Positions 27,137-36,301 of a stretch of 64,000 nucleotides of DNA are shown piece after piece. The stretch is from contig JANYES010000018.1 in the NCBI GenBank assembly GCA_025362975.1, positions 1 through 64,000 on the forward strand, read 5' to 3'. The stretch is from Alphaproteobacteria bacterium. Lineage in GTDB: Bacteria; Pseudomonadota; Alphaproteobacteria; Rickettsiales; SXRF01. Numbering within the stretch: the first letter of the stretch is position 1; every line of letters begins with the position of its first letter. Under the pieces are notes generated by a model. That model was not told the DNA's origin and ran no database searches. It was given only the letters and a program-made list of their open reading frames with translations. Both the position numbers and the translations under genes were made by a program.

Positions 27137-27907
27137 ATGAAACGCGTTCCAGCTTTTTTAGCCATTGCCGTCCTGTTTTACTCTATGGCGGCTACTGCCC
27201 AGATCGCTACCCTGGATGCAGCAAATATCGTTCAATCAACGATCAGTGCCCAGCAAGCCATTACTCAAACTGCACAACAGTTACAGCAATATCAGGCACA
27301 ATTGCAGCAACTCCAGAATCAGATTCAAAATACCGCCAATCCGGGCAGCTTCCAGTGGGACAACGCCAACGCGACCATTAATAACGTTCTGGCGACGGTC
27401 AACACGCTTAACACCTACCAAAGCCAGGCCGGGAGCATTGCCGCTTACTTAAGTAAATATTCCGATGCCAGCCAGTATCACACCACTTCCTGTATTGGCA
27501 ACGGCGGCTGTACCGGGGCACAAATCCAGCAGATAAACGCCAGCCAGTACACGGGATCAGATTCCCAGAAAACTGCGAACGACAATATGCAGCTCAACAT
27601 TAATGCCCAGCAACAGCAACTCCAAAGCGATGCTAATAATGTAGCCGTTTTGCAACAAAATGCCCAAGGCTCAACGGGGCAAATGCAGGCGTTGCAGGCA
27701 GCCAACCAGTTGGCTAGCAATCAGGCAGTTCAGCTGATGCAGATACGATCCCTGATGATAGCGCAGCAAACTGCCGAAGCTGTGCGAGCGGAAACCATTG
27801 TGGATCGGGAAGCACAACAGCAGGCGGCATCAGACGCTTTTATCGGCACCCAACCCACCACCAGCACGCCATACAATGTGCTTAGTTACGCAGGAGTATC
27901 CCGATGA
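27137..27907 (+). CDS. trbJ: Transfer protein TrbJ (VirB5-like)
   Basis: A 256-aa exported protein with a signal peptide ending at ATA. Very Gln-rich helices follow (QQLQQYQAQLQQLQNQIQN), typical of the TrbJ/VirB5 family of pilus-tip or minor pilus proteins. A disulfide-like pair (SCIGNGGC) sits mid-chain. The last residues, DAFIGTQPTTSTPYNVLSY, closely resemble the tail of the next gene product. The stop overlaps the trbK start by four bases. Confidence 0.9.
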   Translation: MKRVPAFLAIAVLFYSMAATAQIATLDAANIVQSTISAQQAITQTAQQLQQYQAQLQQLQNQIQNTANPGSFQWDNANATINNVLATVNTLNTYQSQAGSIAAYLSKYSDASQYHTTSCIGNGGCTGAQIQQINASQYTGSDSQKTANDNMQLNINAQQQQLQSDANNVAVLQQNAQGSTGQMQALQAANQLASNQAVQLMQIRSLMIAQQTAEAVRAETIVDREAQQQAASDAFIGTQPTTSTPYNVLSYAGVSR

Positions 27908-28104
27908 AATGGAGCTATATTCTCTTTGTTCTCTTTTCTATTTTAGCTCTCATAATCTATCTGTCGGCAGGTAAACAATCGCCTGTCGATCCTGATAGGG
28001 CCGCCAAGCAAAACACAGCGCATGATTCTTTTGTAGGAAGTGCGCCGACTGCCAGTAAACCCTACAATATACTCGATTACACCAAGCCAGCGGCGAAGCC
28101 ATGA
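27904..28104 (+). CDS. trbK: Small membrane protein in the trbK position (possible entry exclusion)
   Basis: A 66-aa protein with one N-terminal membrane helix (YILFVLFSILALIIYLSAG) and a tail DSFVGSAPTASKPYNILDY. It lies between trbJ and trbL with ATGA overlaps on both sides, as trbK does in RP4. RP4 TrbK is an entry-exclusion lipoprotein; this protein has no lipobox Cys. Its tail copies the C-terminus of TrbJ. Exclusion is inferred from position only. Confidence 0.7.
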   Translation: MKWSYILFVLFSILALIIYLSAGKQSPVDPDRAAKQNTAHDSFVGSAPTASKPYNILDYTKPAAKP

Positions 28105-29453
28105 CAAAAGCTCGCCGCATGGGAAACATCAGATGGCAGGTATTTCTATTTATCGCTGCGGTGCTTGTTTCTTTCAATAGTTTGGCGGCTGCTTCTTCCA
28201 GCAACATCCTGAACAATGTAACCGATCAGTTTCAGGCACAGGCGTCCAGCTGGGGTGGCATTATTACCGGCTATGCCACATGGTTATTCTGGGTACTTTG
28301 TACGATCAGCCTGGTATGGACGGGCGGGACGCTGGTTCTGAAACGTGCCGATATTGGCGAGTTTTTTGCTGAATTTATTCGCTTTTGCCTTTTCTTCGGA
28401 TTTTTTCTCTGGCTGCTGCAAAATGCCGCCGCCATCGGCATCGCCATTATCAATTCGCTTATTCAGATTGGTGCAAACGCCAGCCAGACAGGGGCGGCCA
28501 ATCCCTCCGCCGTTATGGATATTGGTTTCCAGATATTTTATAAAGTCATGCAACAGACCAGCGTATGGAGTCCGGTGGATAGTTTCATTGGCGCGGTGCT
28601 AGCGGGCATTATTCTTATCTGTATCGCGCTGATCGCCGCCAATATGACGATTATGCTCTGTTCGGCCTGGATTCTTCTCTATGGCGGTATCTTCTTCCTG
28701 GGCTTTGGTGGTTCCCGCTGGACATCGGACATTGCCATCCATTATTACAAAACGCTTCTTGGAATCGGTGTCAGCCTCATGGCGATGGTGTTGATGATCG
28801 GTATCGCCCAAAGTATCGTCACCAACTACTACAACAATATGAGTGCCGGTGTTCAGGTCAATGAAATCGCTACGATCATGGTGGTGGCGATTATCCTACT
28901 TCTTCTCGTTCACCGTGTTCCGGGCCTGATTTCCGGTGTGCTTACCGGTGCGACTATCGGTCATTCCGGGATAGGCGCATTCAGCGCCGGGGCTGCCGTA
29001 GGTGCCGCCAGTGTGGCCGCAGCCGTTGCGTCAACCAGCGGCGCAGTGGCAGCTGCGGGCGCTCATAATGTAGGCGGGGGCGGTCAGGCGATGAAAGCGG
29101 CTTTCCAAAGTGCCCAGCAGAATATGGCGAATAACCGCGATGCCGGTGCCAATTCGTCCAGCTCCTCTTCCGGAGGTCTTTCGGCAGCGATGGGAACCGG
29201 CAAAAGTTTCGTGGCCGATATGGGCAAAAGCCTGGCCAAGGGTGCTGGCAGTGCACTCAAGCAACCGTTAAGCGACAGGGCCAGTGATACGTTTTTAGGA
29301 CGGGTGGCAAACCATATCAGGAACGACATGGGCGGCAACGGCGAAGGCGGAACATCCCAGGCCTCCATGCCTAACTCTATCGGCGCGGCGGGTGATGGTA
29401 GCACAGGTAATGCCACAGATGAGATTGAGGCTTTCGTGAATAAAAACGCTTAA
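28101..29453 (+). CDS. trbL: Mating-pore membrane protein TrbL (VirB6 family)
   Basis: A 450-aa polytopic protein with a signal-like N-terminus and about six membrane helices between residues 45 and 290 (TGYATWLFWVLCTISLVWTG, LAGIILICIALIAANMTIML). A long Ala/Gly/Ser-rich C-terminal tail follows (SSSSSSGGLSAAMG). This architecture is standard for TrbL. It forms part of the inner-membrane channel. Confidence 0.94.
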   Translation: MTKARRMGNIRWQVFLFIAAVLVSFNSLAAASSSNILNNVTDQFQAQASSWGGIITGYATWLFWVLCTISLVWTGGTLVLKRADIGEFFAEFIRFCLFFGFFLWLLQNAAAIGIAIINSLIQIGANASQTGAANPSAVMDIGFQIFYKVMQQTSVWSPVDSFIGAVLAGIILICIALIAANMTIMLCSAWILLYGGIFFLGFGGSRWTSDIAIHYYKTLLGIGVSLMAMVLMIGIAQSIVTNYYNNMSAGVQVNEIATIMVVAIILLLLVHRVPGLISGVLTGATIGHSGIGAFSAGAAVGAASVAAAVASTSGAVAAAGAHNVGGGGQAMKAAFQSAQQNMANNRDAGANSSSSSSGGLSAAMGTGKSFVADMGKSLAKGAGSALKQPLSDRASDTFLGRVANHIRNDMGGNGEGGTSQASMPNSIGAAGDGSTGNATDEIEAFVNKNA

Positions 29454-29470
29454 ACGACAGGAGTGAATCT

Positions 29471-29773
29471 ATGAACCGCATTTGCATATGTTTCTTATCC
29501 CTCTTTTTGGTATTTACTGCCAGTGCAGCGCAGGCAACCCCTTGCGAAACCCTCCTTTGCATGGCAGGAAAACTGCAAGGACAAAGCGGTGGAAGTGCTT
29601 GTAGCCAACCGATATCTGATTATTTTAGTATAATTCGATATGGAAAACATTGGAGATTCAGTCCGGGCAGCACCGCTGCCGCACGGTTGAACTTGCTGAA
29701 TAGTTGTCCCGCTCCAGGAATTGGCGGCTTACCTTCGCAGATCAACGCTGTTTATGGCGCAATGCTCCTATGA
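29471..29773 (+). CDS. trbM: Transfer protein TrbM
   Basis: A 100-aa exported protein with a signal peptide ending at AQA. Then come TPCETLLCMAGKLQG, a second Cys in SACSQPISDYFSI, and LNSCPAP. Four mature Cys and the CE..LC...C..P...YF pattern are those of the TrbM family. The stop overlaps the trbN start. It is shorter than RP4 TrbM. The role in RP4 transfer is not essential or is unclear. Confidence 0.85.
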   Translation: MNRICICFLSLFLVFTASAAQATPCETLLCMAGKLQGQSGGSACSQPISDYFSIIRYGKHWRFSPGSTAAARLNLLNSCPAPGIGGLPSQINAVYGAMLL

Positions 29774-30219
29774 TATTTGCTGATTTGCCGCCTTCGCTCC
29801 AGGAACGCGTCGTTTGTTCCGTGACCGCTGCCGTTAAATATGACGTGCCTGCTAATATCGTGCTGGCAGTAGCTGAATTGGAAAATGGTAAGCCGGGGCA
29901 ATATCGCATCAATGATAACGGCTCAAAAGATATAGGCACGATGCAGTTCAATACGCATTATCTGGCGGATTTATCGGTGTATGGAATCACGGCCAAAGAC
30001 GTTGCCGCCGCCGGATGTTACCCTTATGAGCTGGCGACATGGCGGCTTCGTAATCATATCCGTCATGATAAAGGCGATTTATGGACAAAAGCGGCAAATT
30101 ACCATTCCTATACACCGGAATATAACGGCATTTACCGCGCCAAACTGAAACTTGCCGCCCGGCGATGGGCTGACTGGTTGGTGCAGCATTTCAATACCCG
30201 GATTGCCAATAATGAGTGA
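29770..30219 (+). CDS. trbN: Lytic transglycosylase TrbN (VirB1-like)
   Basis: A 149-aa protein from ATG 29770, overlapping the trbM stop by four bases. The earlier start at 29704 lies inside trbM. It shows the SLT-type catalytic segment AVAELENGKPG with Glu36 or Glu38, then NDNGSKDIGTMQFNTHYL. It would open peptidoglycan locally for the pore. No clear signal peptide is visible from this start, which is unusual for a periplasmic enzyme. It ends the trb operon. Confidence 0.88.
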   Translation: MIFADLPPSLQERVVCSVTAAVKYDVPANIVLAVAELENGKPGQYRINDNGSKDIGTMQFNTHYLADLSVYGITAKDVAAAGCYPYELATWRLRNHIRHDKGDLWTKAANYHSYTPEYNGIYRAKLKLAARRWADWLVQHFNTRIANNE

Positions 30220-30235
30220 AGGCCTGTGTGGCCTA

Positions 30236-30676
30236 TCATACTAAAAGATTTTCAAATAATACGCCTGCCACTAATTTGATCGCCTTGGCAGCATTCTCCT
30301 CATGCGCAGTACGATTATGCCAATGATCATCCACCGAAATGGCAGGAGTGGTAGTTGTCTTGAAATGAACGAGTCTGTTTCGGCGCATCCGCAACCACTC
30401 TAATTCCTTCTGATAGGAAGAAATAGCGAAAGTAGCCTGCATACCTCCATCTGCACCCTCTATATCCTGCAAATGGGCATCGATGATTGTACAGGCAATG
30501 ATAATGCATGAAACAAATGCTCCCGCGCAATACACCGCTTGCAAATCCACCAGCAGCCCAAGGGCATGCTCGCTCATGATGGCACCGCCGCCGTGGTTCT
30601 CTATATCAAATAAATCCTCAAACCAACGCTGCCTTCGTTTCCAGATTGCTTCTAAAGGAAAGTCGATTTGATCCAT
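30236..30676 (-). CDS. HEPN-like protein of unknown function
   Basis: A 146-aa, mostly helical protein. Arg99-Asn100-x3-His104 (RNRLVHF) at the start of a helix is the R-x4-H motif of HEPN ribonucleases. Helices before it (SYQKELEWLRM) and a mid-protein hydrophobic helix fit that fold. It follows the 275-aa gene by three bases, on the same strand, so the two are co-transcribed. HEPN proteins are often toxins or defence effectors. The family call rests on one motif and helical pattern. Confidence 0.6.
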   Translation of the reverse strand: MDQIDFPLEAIWKRRQRWFEDLFDIENHGGGAIMSEHALGLLVDLQAVYCAGAFVSCIIIACTIIDAHLQDIEGADGGMQATFAISSYQKELEWLRMRRNRLVHFKTTTTPAISVDDHWHNRTAHEENAAKAIKLVAGVLFENLLV

Positions 30677-30679
30677 GGC

Positions 30680-31507
30680 TTAAAATAGGTTGCCTTGGTT
30701 ATCAATCGGAGGGTGAAAGGTACCGATGATCACAAAGGGATTCGGCGCTTTCCTGACATGCCATTCATAGGTGGTTCCTAAAAACAGGTATAAATCTTTA
30801 GTTTTAGCAAAATCATCAAAATACTTTTCACGTACCTTTGCCACTGCATTCTGTTCACCATATTTTTTAACACAATTCAAATACAGCTGCCCAATCTCCC
30901 AGTCTTCAATCATTAATGTACTGGATTTTCCTTGCGCATCTTTGAATCTGTACGAGAATTTGTAAGGTAATTTGGGCATTATTTTAAACTCCGACAGGTC
31001 TTGCTCCTCCTTAAATAAGGAGGCTTGCTTCAAACTGCTCAATACGCCGTCCAATTTAGCCGCTGGCCAATCTGCTTCTGCTTTTTCAACAACGAAATCA
31101 TCAATGGAGGCTGGCTTAAATATTACGAGAGAAAGCGTATCGGAATGTGCCAGTTTAATGATATCAGCAAGGCTGGTATAGATGGTGTTTTTACCAAGAA
31201 TGAGACTTTTTCGTTCTGCCCAATCCCTTTTCTTGCCCGTTGAAATTTCATCAAGCAATTTTATCTCGGCAGTGTTGATGACTTTAAAACTTTCTGGCCG
31301 CGAATCAGCCTTATTCTTGGCGATGTCGGCTTCTATCCATTGGTATTTTTTGTATTGCTTATCTTGCTCAAGTAACCGAAATGGCACTGGGTACAATCTT
31401 ATCCAGGAACCATCTTCACGAAATCCGGCAGTACATGGGAGTTCCAGATATTTATCTGAAAGTGTAGGGTAGGTTTTTACTGTTATCAAAACGCGTTGTT
31501 TTGCCAT
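30680..31507 (-). CDS. Conserved-looking 275-aa protein paired with DUF488
   Basis: The N-terminus MAKQRVLITVKTYPTLSDKY is followed by ELPCTAGFREDGSWIRLYPV, then alternating beta and helix. The C-terminal half has LMIEDWEIGQLYLNC and DLYLFLGTTYEWHVRKAPNP. I have the impression of having seen such proteins next to DUF488 genes, but no function is known to me. The gene is 12 bp after the DUF488 gene and 3 bp before the HEPN-like gene. The triplet interrupts the expected trb-to-tra junction. Confidence 0.65.
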   Translation of the reverse strand: MAKQRVLITVKTYPTLSDKYLELPCTAGFREDGSWIRLYPVPFRLLEQDKQYKKYQWIEADIAKNKADSRPESFKVINTAEIKLLDEISTGKKRDWAERKSLILGKNTIYTSLADIIKLAHSDTLSLVIFKPASIDDFVVEKAEADWPAAKLDGVLSSLKQASLFKEEQDLSEFKIMPKLPYKFSYRFKDAQGKSSTLMIEDWEIGQLYLNCVKKYGEQNAVAKVREKYFDDFAKTKDLYLFLGTTYEWHVRKAPNPFVIIGTFHPPIDNQGNLF

Positions 31508-31519
31508 AGGTATTCTACA

Positions 31520-32023
31520 TCAGGCATAGGCACATTGCGGATACACAGGCTTGAATTTTTTTTGCCGGGCGATTCCGGCCCGCACACCAATAGCAGAGAT
31601 TGGTTGCCCTGTGTCCGCTGCTATCGCTTCTGCAACAATTGTACGGTGGCACTCTTCGGGCTTACGTTCATAACAAAGCAGGCAGGATATTTTATCCTGT
31701 GCCAGCTCAATTGCGATTTTTAGATCGGATTGAGCCGTTGCAGTTTTCATATGCTTGGAAAATATCTGCATAAACTTTTTAAAATCGCCCGCCCGTGCTG
31801 CATCCCTGCCATCCTTAGGATCACCCAGGCCTTTTAAATGCACATATTCTATATCGTTGGCTTCCAGCAGCGCGTGCAAGGTATTTTTTGAGAAGCCCTT
31901 TTTCCGGGAAAGCGGATATTCACGAACATCAATAATTCTTTCGACACCCGCAGTTTTCAAGGTGGCGATAAAATCATCTATCGTTGCGCTTTCGTAGCCG
32001 ACGGTATAAATTTCATTGGTCAT
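31520..32023 (-). CDS. DUF488-family protein
   Basis: A 167-aa protein. It begins IYTVGYESATIDDFIATLK and continues ERIIDVREYPLSRKKGFSKN. Near the end is CLLCYERKPEECHRTIVAEA, the Cys/His signature of DUF488. The biochemical function of the family is not established. It is the first gene of a three-gene minus-strand unit with a 275-aa protein and a HEPN-like protein, inserted between trbN and traF. Confidence 0.88.
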   Translation of the reverse strand: MTNEIYTVGYESATIDDFIATLKTAGVERIIDVREYPLSRKKGFSKNTLHALLEANDIEYVHLKGLGDPKDGRDAARAGDFKKFMQIFSKHMKTATAQSDLKIAIELAQDKISCLLCYERKPEECHRTIVAEAIAADTGQPISAIGVRAGIARQKKFKPVYPQCAYA

Positions 32024-32113
32024 GAGTACTTACATTACGTTACTTTTCGCAGATCATACATGCAGATTCTTTAGAGTCTATTAATATGCGCCCTATAACG
32101 AGTTGTTTATAGG

Positions 32114-32638
32114 TCACCATGTCCATACGGGTCGGATAGCGCTGATAATAGTCGATTTATCCACCAGCCCAAAATACCTCGCATCGAACGATTTGGGATT
32201 ATAGTCGGACATCAGCAGAACGGAATGATCATCCAGAGTACCCATATCGGCTTCAATGGGGGAGAGGGGCCGTCCTTCCAAATCCTTATCCATCGGCTTG
32301 CTGTTCGGTAGCAATACGCCGTTGACGGACACGCCGATAGCAGACATTGCCACGCGATCATTTTTTGCTGCCAGAATTTTCTTGATCATATATCCGTAGC
32401 CACCCGGACAAAATCCCGCGCCTATATAGCCTCGTTCACGTGCCAGACGGAAAGCGACATTATCGGTGGGACAGAAAATAACCAGCGAACCTTTTGCAAT
32501 GCGGGCGTTGGTCATGAGATAAACGCCAACGGGATAGCTGGCAGTGCTATTGATTCGGACTCCGGCCTGTATCGCCACTATCACCAGCGCAATCAGACAG
32601 CCACCTGTCGTCAGGGTTATTTTCAGTGATCTTCTCAT
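32114..32638 (-). CDS. traF: Transfer peptidase TraF (S26 signal-peptidase family)
   Basis: A 174-aa protein with an N-terminal membrane helix (ITLTTGGCLIALVIVAIQAG). A Ser in NSTASYPVGVY (Ser34) and Lys86/87 in MIKKILA form the Ser-Lys dyad of S26 peptidases. In RP4, TraF circularises the TrbC pilin; a close TrbC is encoded here. The start overlaps the traG stop by four bases. Confidence 0.92.
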   Translation of the reverse strand: MRRSLKITLTTGGCLIALVIVAIQAGVRINSTASYPVGVYLMTNARIAKGSLVIFCPTDNVAFRLARERGYIGAGFCPGGYGYMIKKILAAKNDRVAMSAIGVSVNGVLLPNSKPMDKDLEGRPLSPIEADMGTLDDHSVLLMSDYNPKSFDARYFGLVDKSTIISAIRPVWTW

Positions 32639-34464
32639 GTCGTAATAAGCTTGTCTGTCAATTTTGGAGCCGGGACTTTGGAACGCTTCAGGAATTCAGG
32701 GTCCTGGAAATACAGCGGCTGCTCACCATAGATCGCAGGGAACCCGGCACAATAAATAACCATATGGCCCGGTTCCTGAATAAGGCCGTTATGATCCTTC
32801 TTCGGGCCGGGCATACGCATACTCTCATCGACGGTAAGCAATGGTCGTTGCACTTCCTGCATGGTGCGCGAAACCTGTCCGTGCATGGCACTGATGCGCT
32901 TGCCGCTGGTGGTAATCTGCTCTTTGACGATGGTGGTTTGTCCCGTCAGTTTGGACAGATGCTCTGCCGTTTCCAGCCGATTGGGCGGAAAGGCGATCTG
33001 GATATGGCAATTGGAGGTAATGCTTTCTTCCCTCCCATAACCGGATACGGAATTCTGCAATTGGTTGATATCCTGCACGATGATGTAACATTTGATGCCA
33101 TAACCGGCAACGAAAGCCAGGGACTCCTGCATGATTTCCAGTTTGCCGAGGCTGGGGAATTCGTCCAGCATCATGAGCAGCCGATGCTTGTAATGCGGTT
33201 TGTGTCGGCCATTAACGAACTCCATACGGTCGGCCAGAAGACGCAGAATCATATTGACGACCACGCGCACTAACGGACGAAGGCGGGCTTTATCGTTGGG
33301 CTGCGTCACAATATAGAGGCTGACCGGATTATGGTGGTTCATCAGGTCACGAATACGGAATTCCGATTTACTAACATTGCGGGCAACAATAGGATCGCGG
33401 TAAAGCGACAGGAAGGATTTTGTCGATGAAAGCACGCCATCGGCTTCTTCATCGGAACGATCCATCATATCCCTTCCTGTTGCGGCAATTACCGGATGGG
33501 GTTTATCATTCTTGTGGGGGTAGGTGGTCATTTCCTCCCATAAATCCTGTACCGGTCTTTCCGGAGTGGAAAACATAGCGTCCAGCGCGGATAAGTTGGC
33601 AACCCGCCCTTCCTGATGGGATTTATACAGCAGATGTAATATGGCTCCGACAATAAGCGACTGGGATGTTTTCTGCCAATGATCTACCAGTCCCTTGCCA
33701 TCGGGATCGACCAGCAATGTCGCCAGGTTCTGAACATCACCCACCTCATATTCCGTTCCAAGCCGGATTTCTTCCAGTGGGTTAAATCCGATACAGCCAG
33801 CCGGGCTGGCGGGATCGAAGCGCAACACTTTATGCCCGGCAGACTTCCTCCACCCGGCGCTCATTTCCCAAAGTTCGCCTTTCAGATCGAGAATGACGGC
33901 GCTTTCTCTCCAGTCCAGCAGTGTCGGAATCACCAGACCCACGCCTTTACCGCTTCTGGTCGGTGCAAAGCATAATATATGTTCAGGGCCGTTATGCTGG
34001 AGGTAATGATGGTGATGATCCTTATCCACCCATGCGCCGATATAGACGCCTTTTTTGTTAAGCAAGGAGGCAGCTTTAATATCGCTCCTGCCTGCCCAGC
34101 GTGCCGAGCCGTGCATGAACTCATGGGCTTTGGAACTATTGGATGACACGATAGACCGTAAAAAAGTAAGCATCATTAGCCCCGCCGAAAAGACAATTCC
34201 GACGGAAGCCGCCCTTTTTAACTGAAGCGGATAATCGTCATAATACTGGAAACTCCATTCCACGATCTTCCAGGGTGCATACAGATGGTAGAGTGAACCA
34301 CCAAGGATATCCTGATAGGCAAAGTCATGCGCAAACATCTGTGTAGCCGATGCCAGCCCCACCACATAGGAAGCAATAACGATGACGCGTTGAACGCTTC
34401 TGTCGGGTTGTCTTGCCGCTACGCTGATTTGCGGCCCAACCGCATTGTTGCGCTTCTCCGCCAA
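32635..34464 (-). CDS. traG: Type IV coupling protein TraG (VirD4 family)
   Basis: A 609-aa protein. Two N-terminal membrane helices (residues 25-45 and 85-105) are followed by Walker A PTRSGKGVG (168-176), FDPASPAGCIGFNPL, and Walker B LLMMLDEFPSLG near 445. It brings the relaxase-DNA complex to the pore. It abuts traI upstream without a gap and overlaps traF. Length and motifs are complete. Confidence 0.95.
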   Translation of the reverse strand: MAEKRNNAVGPQISVAARQPDRSVQRVIVIASYVVGLASATQMFAHDFAYQDILGGSLYHLYAPWKIVEWSFQYYDDYPLQLKRAASVGIVFSAGLMMLTFLRSIVSSNSSKAHEFMHGSARWAGRSDIKAASLLNKKGVYIGAWVDKDHHHHYLQHNGPEHILCFAPTRSGKGVGLVIPTLLDWRESAVILDLKGELWEMSAGWRKSAGHKVLRFDPASPAGCIGFNPLEEIRLGTEYEVGDVQNLATLLVDPDGKGLVDHWQKTSQSLIVGAILHLLYKSHQEGRVANLSALDAMFSTPERPVQDLWEEMTTYPHKNDKPHPVIAATGRDMMDRSDEEADGVLSSTKSFLSLYRDPIVARNVSKSEFRIRDLMNHHNPVSLYIVTQPNDKARLRPLVRVVVNMILRLLADRMEFVNGRHKPHYKHRLLMMLDEFPSLGKLEIMQESLAFVAGYGIKCYIIVQDINQLQNSVSGYGREESITSNCHIQIAFPPNRLETAEHLSKLTGQTTIVKEQITTSGKRISAMHGQVSRTMQEVQRPLLTVDESMRMPGPKKDHNGLIQEPGHMVIYCAGFPAIYGEQPLYFQDPEFLKRSKVPAPKLTDKLITT

Positions 34465-36300
34465 TTATATTCTCCTTCCGCGAGTGCGGACGATACCCAG
34501 CGAGTTTATATCGACCTGGCTGCCTATTTTCAGGCGCTGGGCCTGGCGCACCGTTTTATCGTCAATGGGCAGTACCAGCATTTCCGATTGTGTTTGTAGC
34601 AGCATAAGGGTTTTACCTGCCAACTGGCGCAGTCCCGCAAAGGAGTGCGTACCGGCATCGGCGTCGCCATAGCGCCGATGCGGCAGTATATCGATTCCTT
34701 TGCTGCGTGTATCGGTCCTTTCGGCGATATAAAGTGCTGCTACGTCCGGAATTGACGTACTGGCGCGGCTAGTCGTTAGAGCCTGCCGCTGTGCTTCCAT
34801 GTCCGGCGCAGCAAAGACGATGTTCAGCTTTGCGTTGGCAGCGACTTCTACCACCTGCCTGCGAAACGTGTCCGTGCCGTTAATGGCAAGTTTCTGCCCG
34901 AATCGCTGTACGCCCATCCTGAGCGCAGATTCGACTACCTGCTGGCTGACATGCTCCGCCAGGCGCAATACTTTGCCGTCATCACGCAGCACCGTTTGCG
35001 CCACCTGATAATGAATAGTGCCGCGCTTTGTCACCGCCTCGATCTTTGCGCCGGAGAGGTAATTCACCCGGTCTATACCTTCACCGGCAATGGAATTGAC
35101 CTTGGCCTGTCCTCTATCGTAGCGGTGGCGCAATACTTCCAGTGCCTGTGCATTGCCTTCCCAGGCCTTGGCTTTCAGCCAGTCATACCAGACCACATGT
35201 TTGCCTTTCTCATAGACCTTGCGCTGATCCGCCTGATAATCCTGCCTGATGGCACGCATTTCTTTCATGAATCCATCGGAAACCGAACTATAGAGCAGGC
35301 TTTTAGCCAGCCTGCCTTTAGCCAGGGTAATGGCAGTGCGCTGCGTATTAGCCATTTTCTTGGCAGTCTCTATGCGCCTGTCTCTCCTCTGTTTTGCCCG
35401 ATCACGCAACACCGCGTGGCGTTGCTTATGTTGCAATTTCTCCTGCTGGTATAATGACCATAGGGGACGTGTATCGATGCGGGAGGCCACCGGCTTTACC
35501 TCATAACGCGCTGCCACCTTTATCTCATGTGCAGGTGCTGGCTGGAATACTCCCAGTCTTTTCTCCAACGCGCACATGGAAAATGCCCGTTCTATGGAGC
35601 TTGCTTTTACAGCGATCCCCTGAGCGTCTCTGATCACCAGCCCGTTACCCCGTTCCACTAATTGCAGGCCGCTGCGGGCAAGCACCCGGTGCAATTCTTC
35701 CCACGAGGAGGCAGCACGTAGTTCCGGCAGGCAGCCGCGCTTGATCCAGCCGATCAGGCTTTCAATGCCTGCTGCCATTTCCATATCATGCGCCTTGGCT
35801 TCCCCCGGTGTCCGGTGGGGTACATGGTTGTCGATCTCCAACCCGAATTCACGCTCCAGCCTGATGCATAAATCGGCAAAGATTTTGTAATCGTTATAGG
35901 GCTGACGGGTGGTCAATTTGACGGGATGCACTTTATTGATGGCCATATGCATATGCACATGATCGGTATCATGATGCACGGCACTGACGCGCTGGTGGTC
36001 TTCATACCCCAGCGCTGCACACAACCTGTCTTCGATAGACCTTAGCATCTCAGCCGATGGCTGTTCGCCTTCCCGGAAGGATACCAGCAGATGATAGGTC
36101 TTATCGACCAGGGAACGCTTATTTTGTTCCTGTATATTTTCTGCCTCTATTGCCGCCCAGGTCGGATGGTCACTATGGCAGTTGGTAATCCGGATCGTAC
36201 CCACCCGCTCATTCCGGTCCATGGCATTGGTGATGTAATTCACCAGCCCGGAAAAACTGCTCTTATTAAGCTTGCGGATAGGGATGTGCTTTACGATCAT
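34465..36300 (-). CDS. traI: Relaxase TraI (MOBP family)
   Basis: A 611-aa protein from ATG 36298-36300, one base past the traJ stop. The longer frame from 36366 runs inside traJ. Motif I contains Ser14-Ser15 and the catalytic Tyr22 (SSFSGLVNYITN). Motif III, HHDTDHVHMH, carries His110, His114, His116 and His118. These positions equal those known for RP4 TraI. The C-terminal part (about 440-530) resembles an LPD7-type domain. It nicks oriT and leads the strand into the recipient. Confidence 0.94.
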   Translation of the reverse strand: MIVKHIPIRKLNKSSFSGLVNYITNAMDRNERVGTIRITNCHSDHPTWAAIEAENIQEQNKRSLVDKTYHLLVSFREGEQPSAEMLRSIEDRLCAALGYEDHQRVSAVHHDTDHVHMHMAINKVHPVKLTTRQPYNDYKIFADLCIRLEREFGLEIDNHVPHRTPGEAKAHDMEMAAGIESLIGWIKRGCLPELRAASSWEELHRVLARSGLQLVERGNGLVIRDAQGIAVKASSIERAFSMCALEKRLGVFQPAPAHEIKVAARYEVKPVASRIDTRPLWSLYQQEKLQHKQRHAVLRDRAKQRRDRRIETAKKMANTQRTAITLAKGRLAKSLLYSSVSDGFMKEMRAIRQDYQADQRKVYEKGKHVVWYDWLKAKAWEGNAQALEVLRHRYDRGQAKVNSIAGEGIDRVNYLSGAKIEAVTKRGTIHYQVAQTVLRDDGKVLRLAEHVSQQVVESALRMGVQRFGQKLAINGTDTFRRQVVEVAANAKLNIVFAAPDMEAQRQALTTSRASTSIPDVAALYIAERTDTRSKGIDILPHRRYGDADAGTHSFAGLRQLAGKTLMLLQTQSEMLVLPIDDKTVRQAQRLKIGSQVDINSLGIVRTRGRRI

Positions 36301-36301
36301 T

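Noticed and set aside
30220-30234. Hairpin AGGCC-TGTGT-GGCCT between trbN and the HEPN-like gene
   Set aside because: Stem of only five pairs and no T-run; too weak to call a terminator.
32626-33273. Plus-strand frame of 215 codons
   Set aside because: Antisense to traG, which has complete Walker motifs; a shadow frame.
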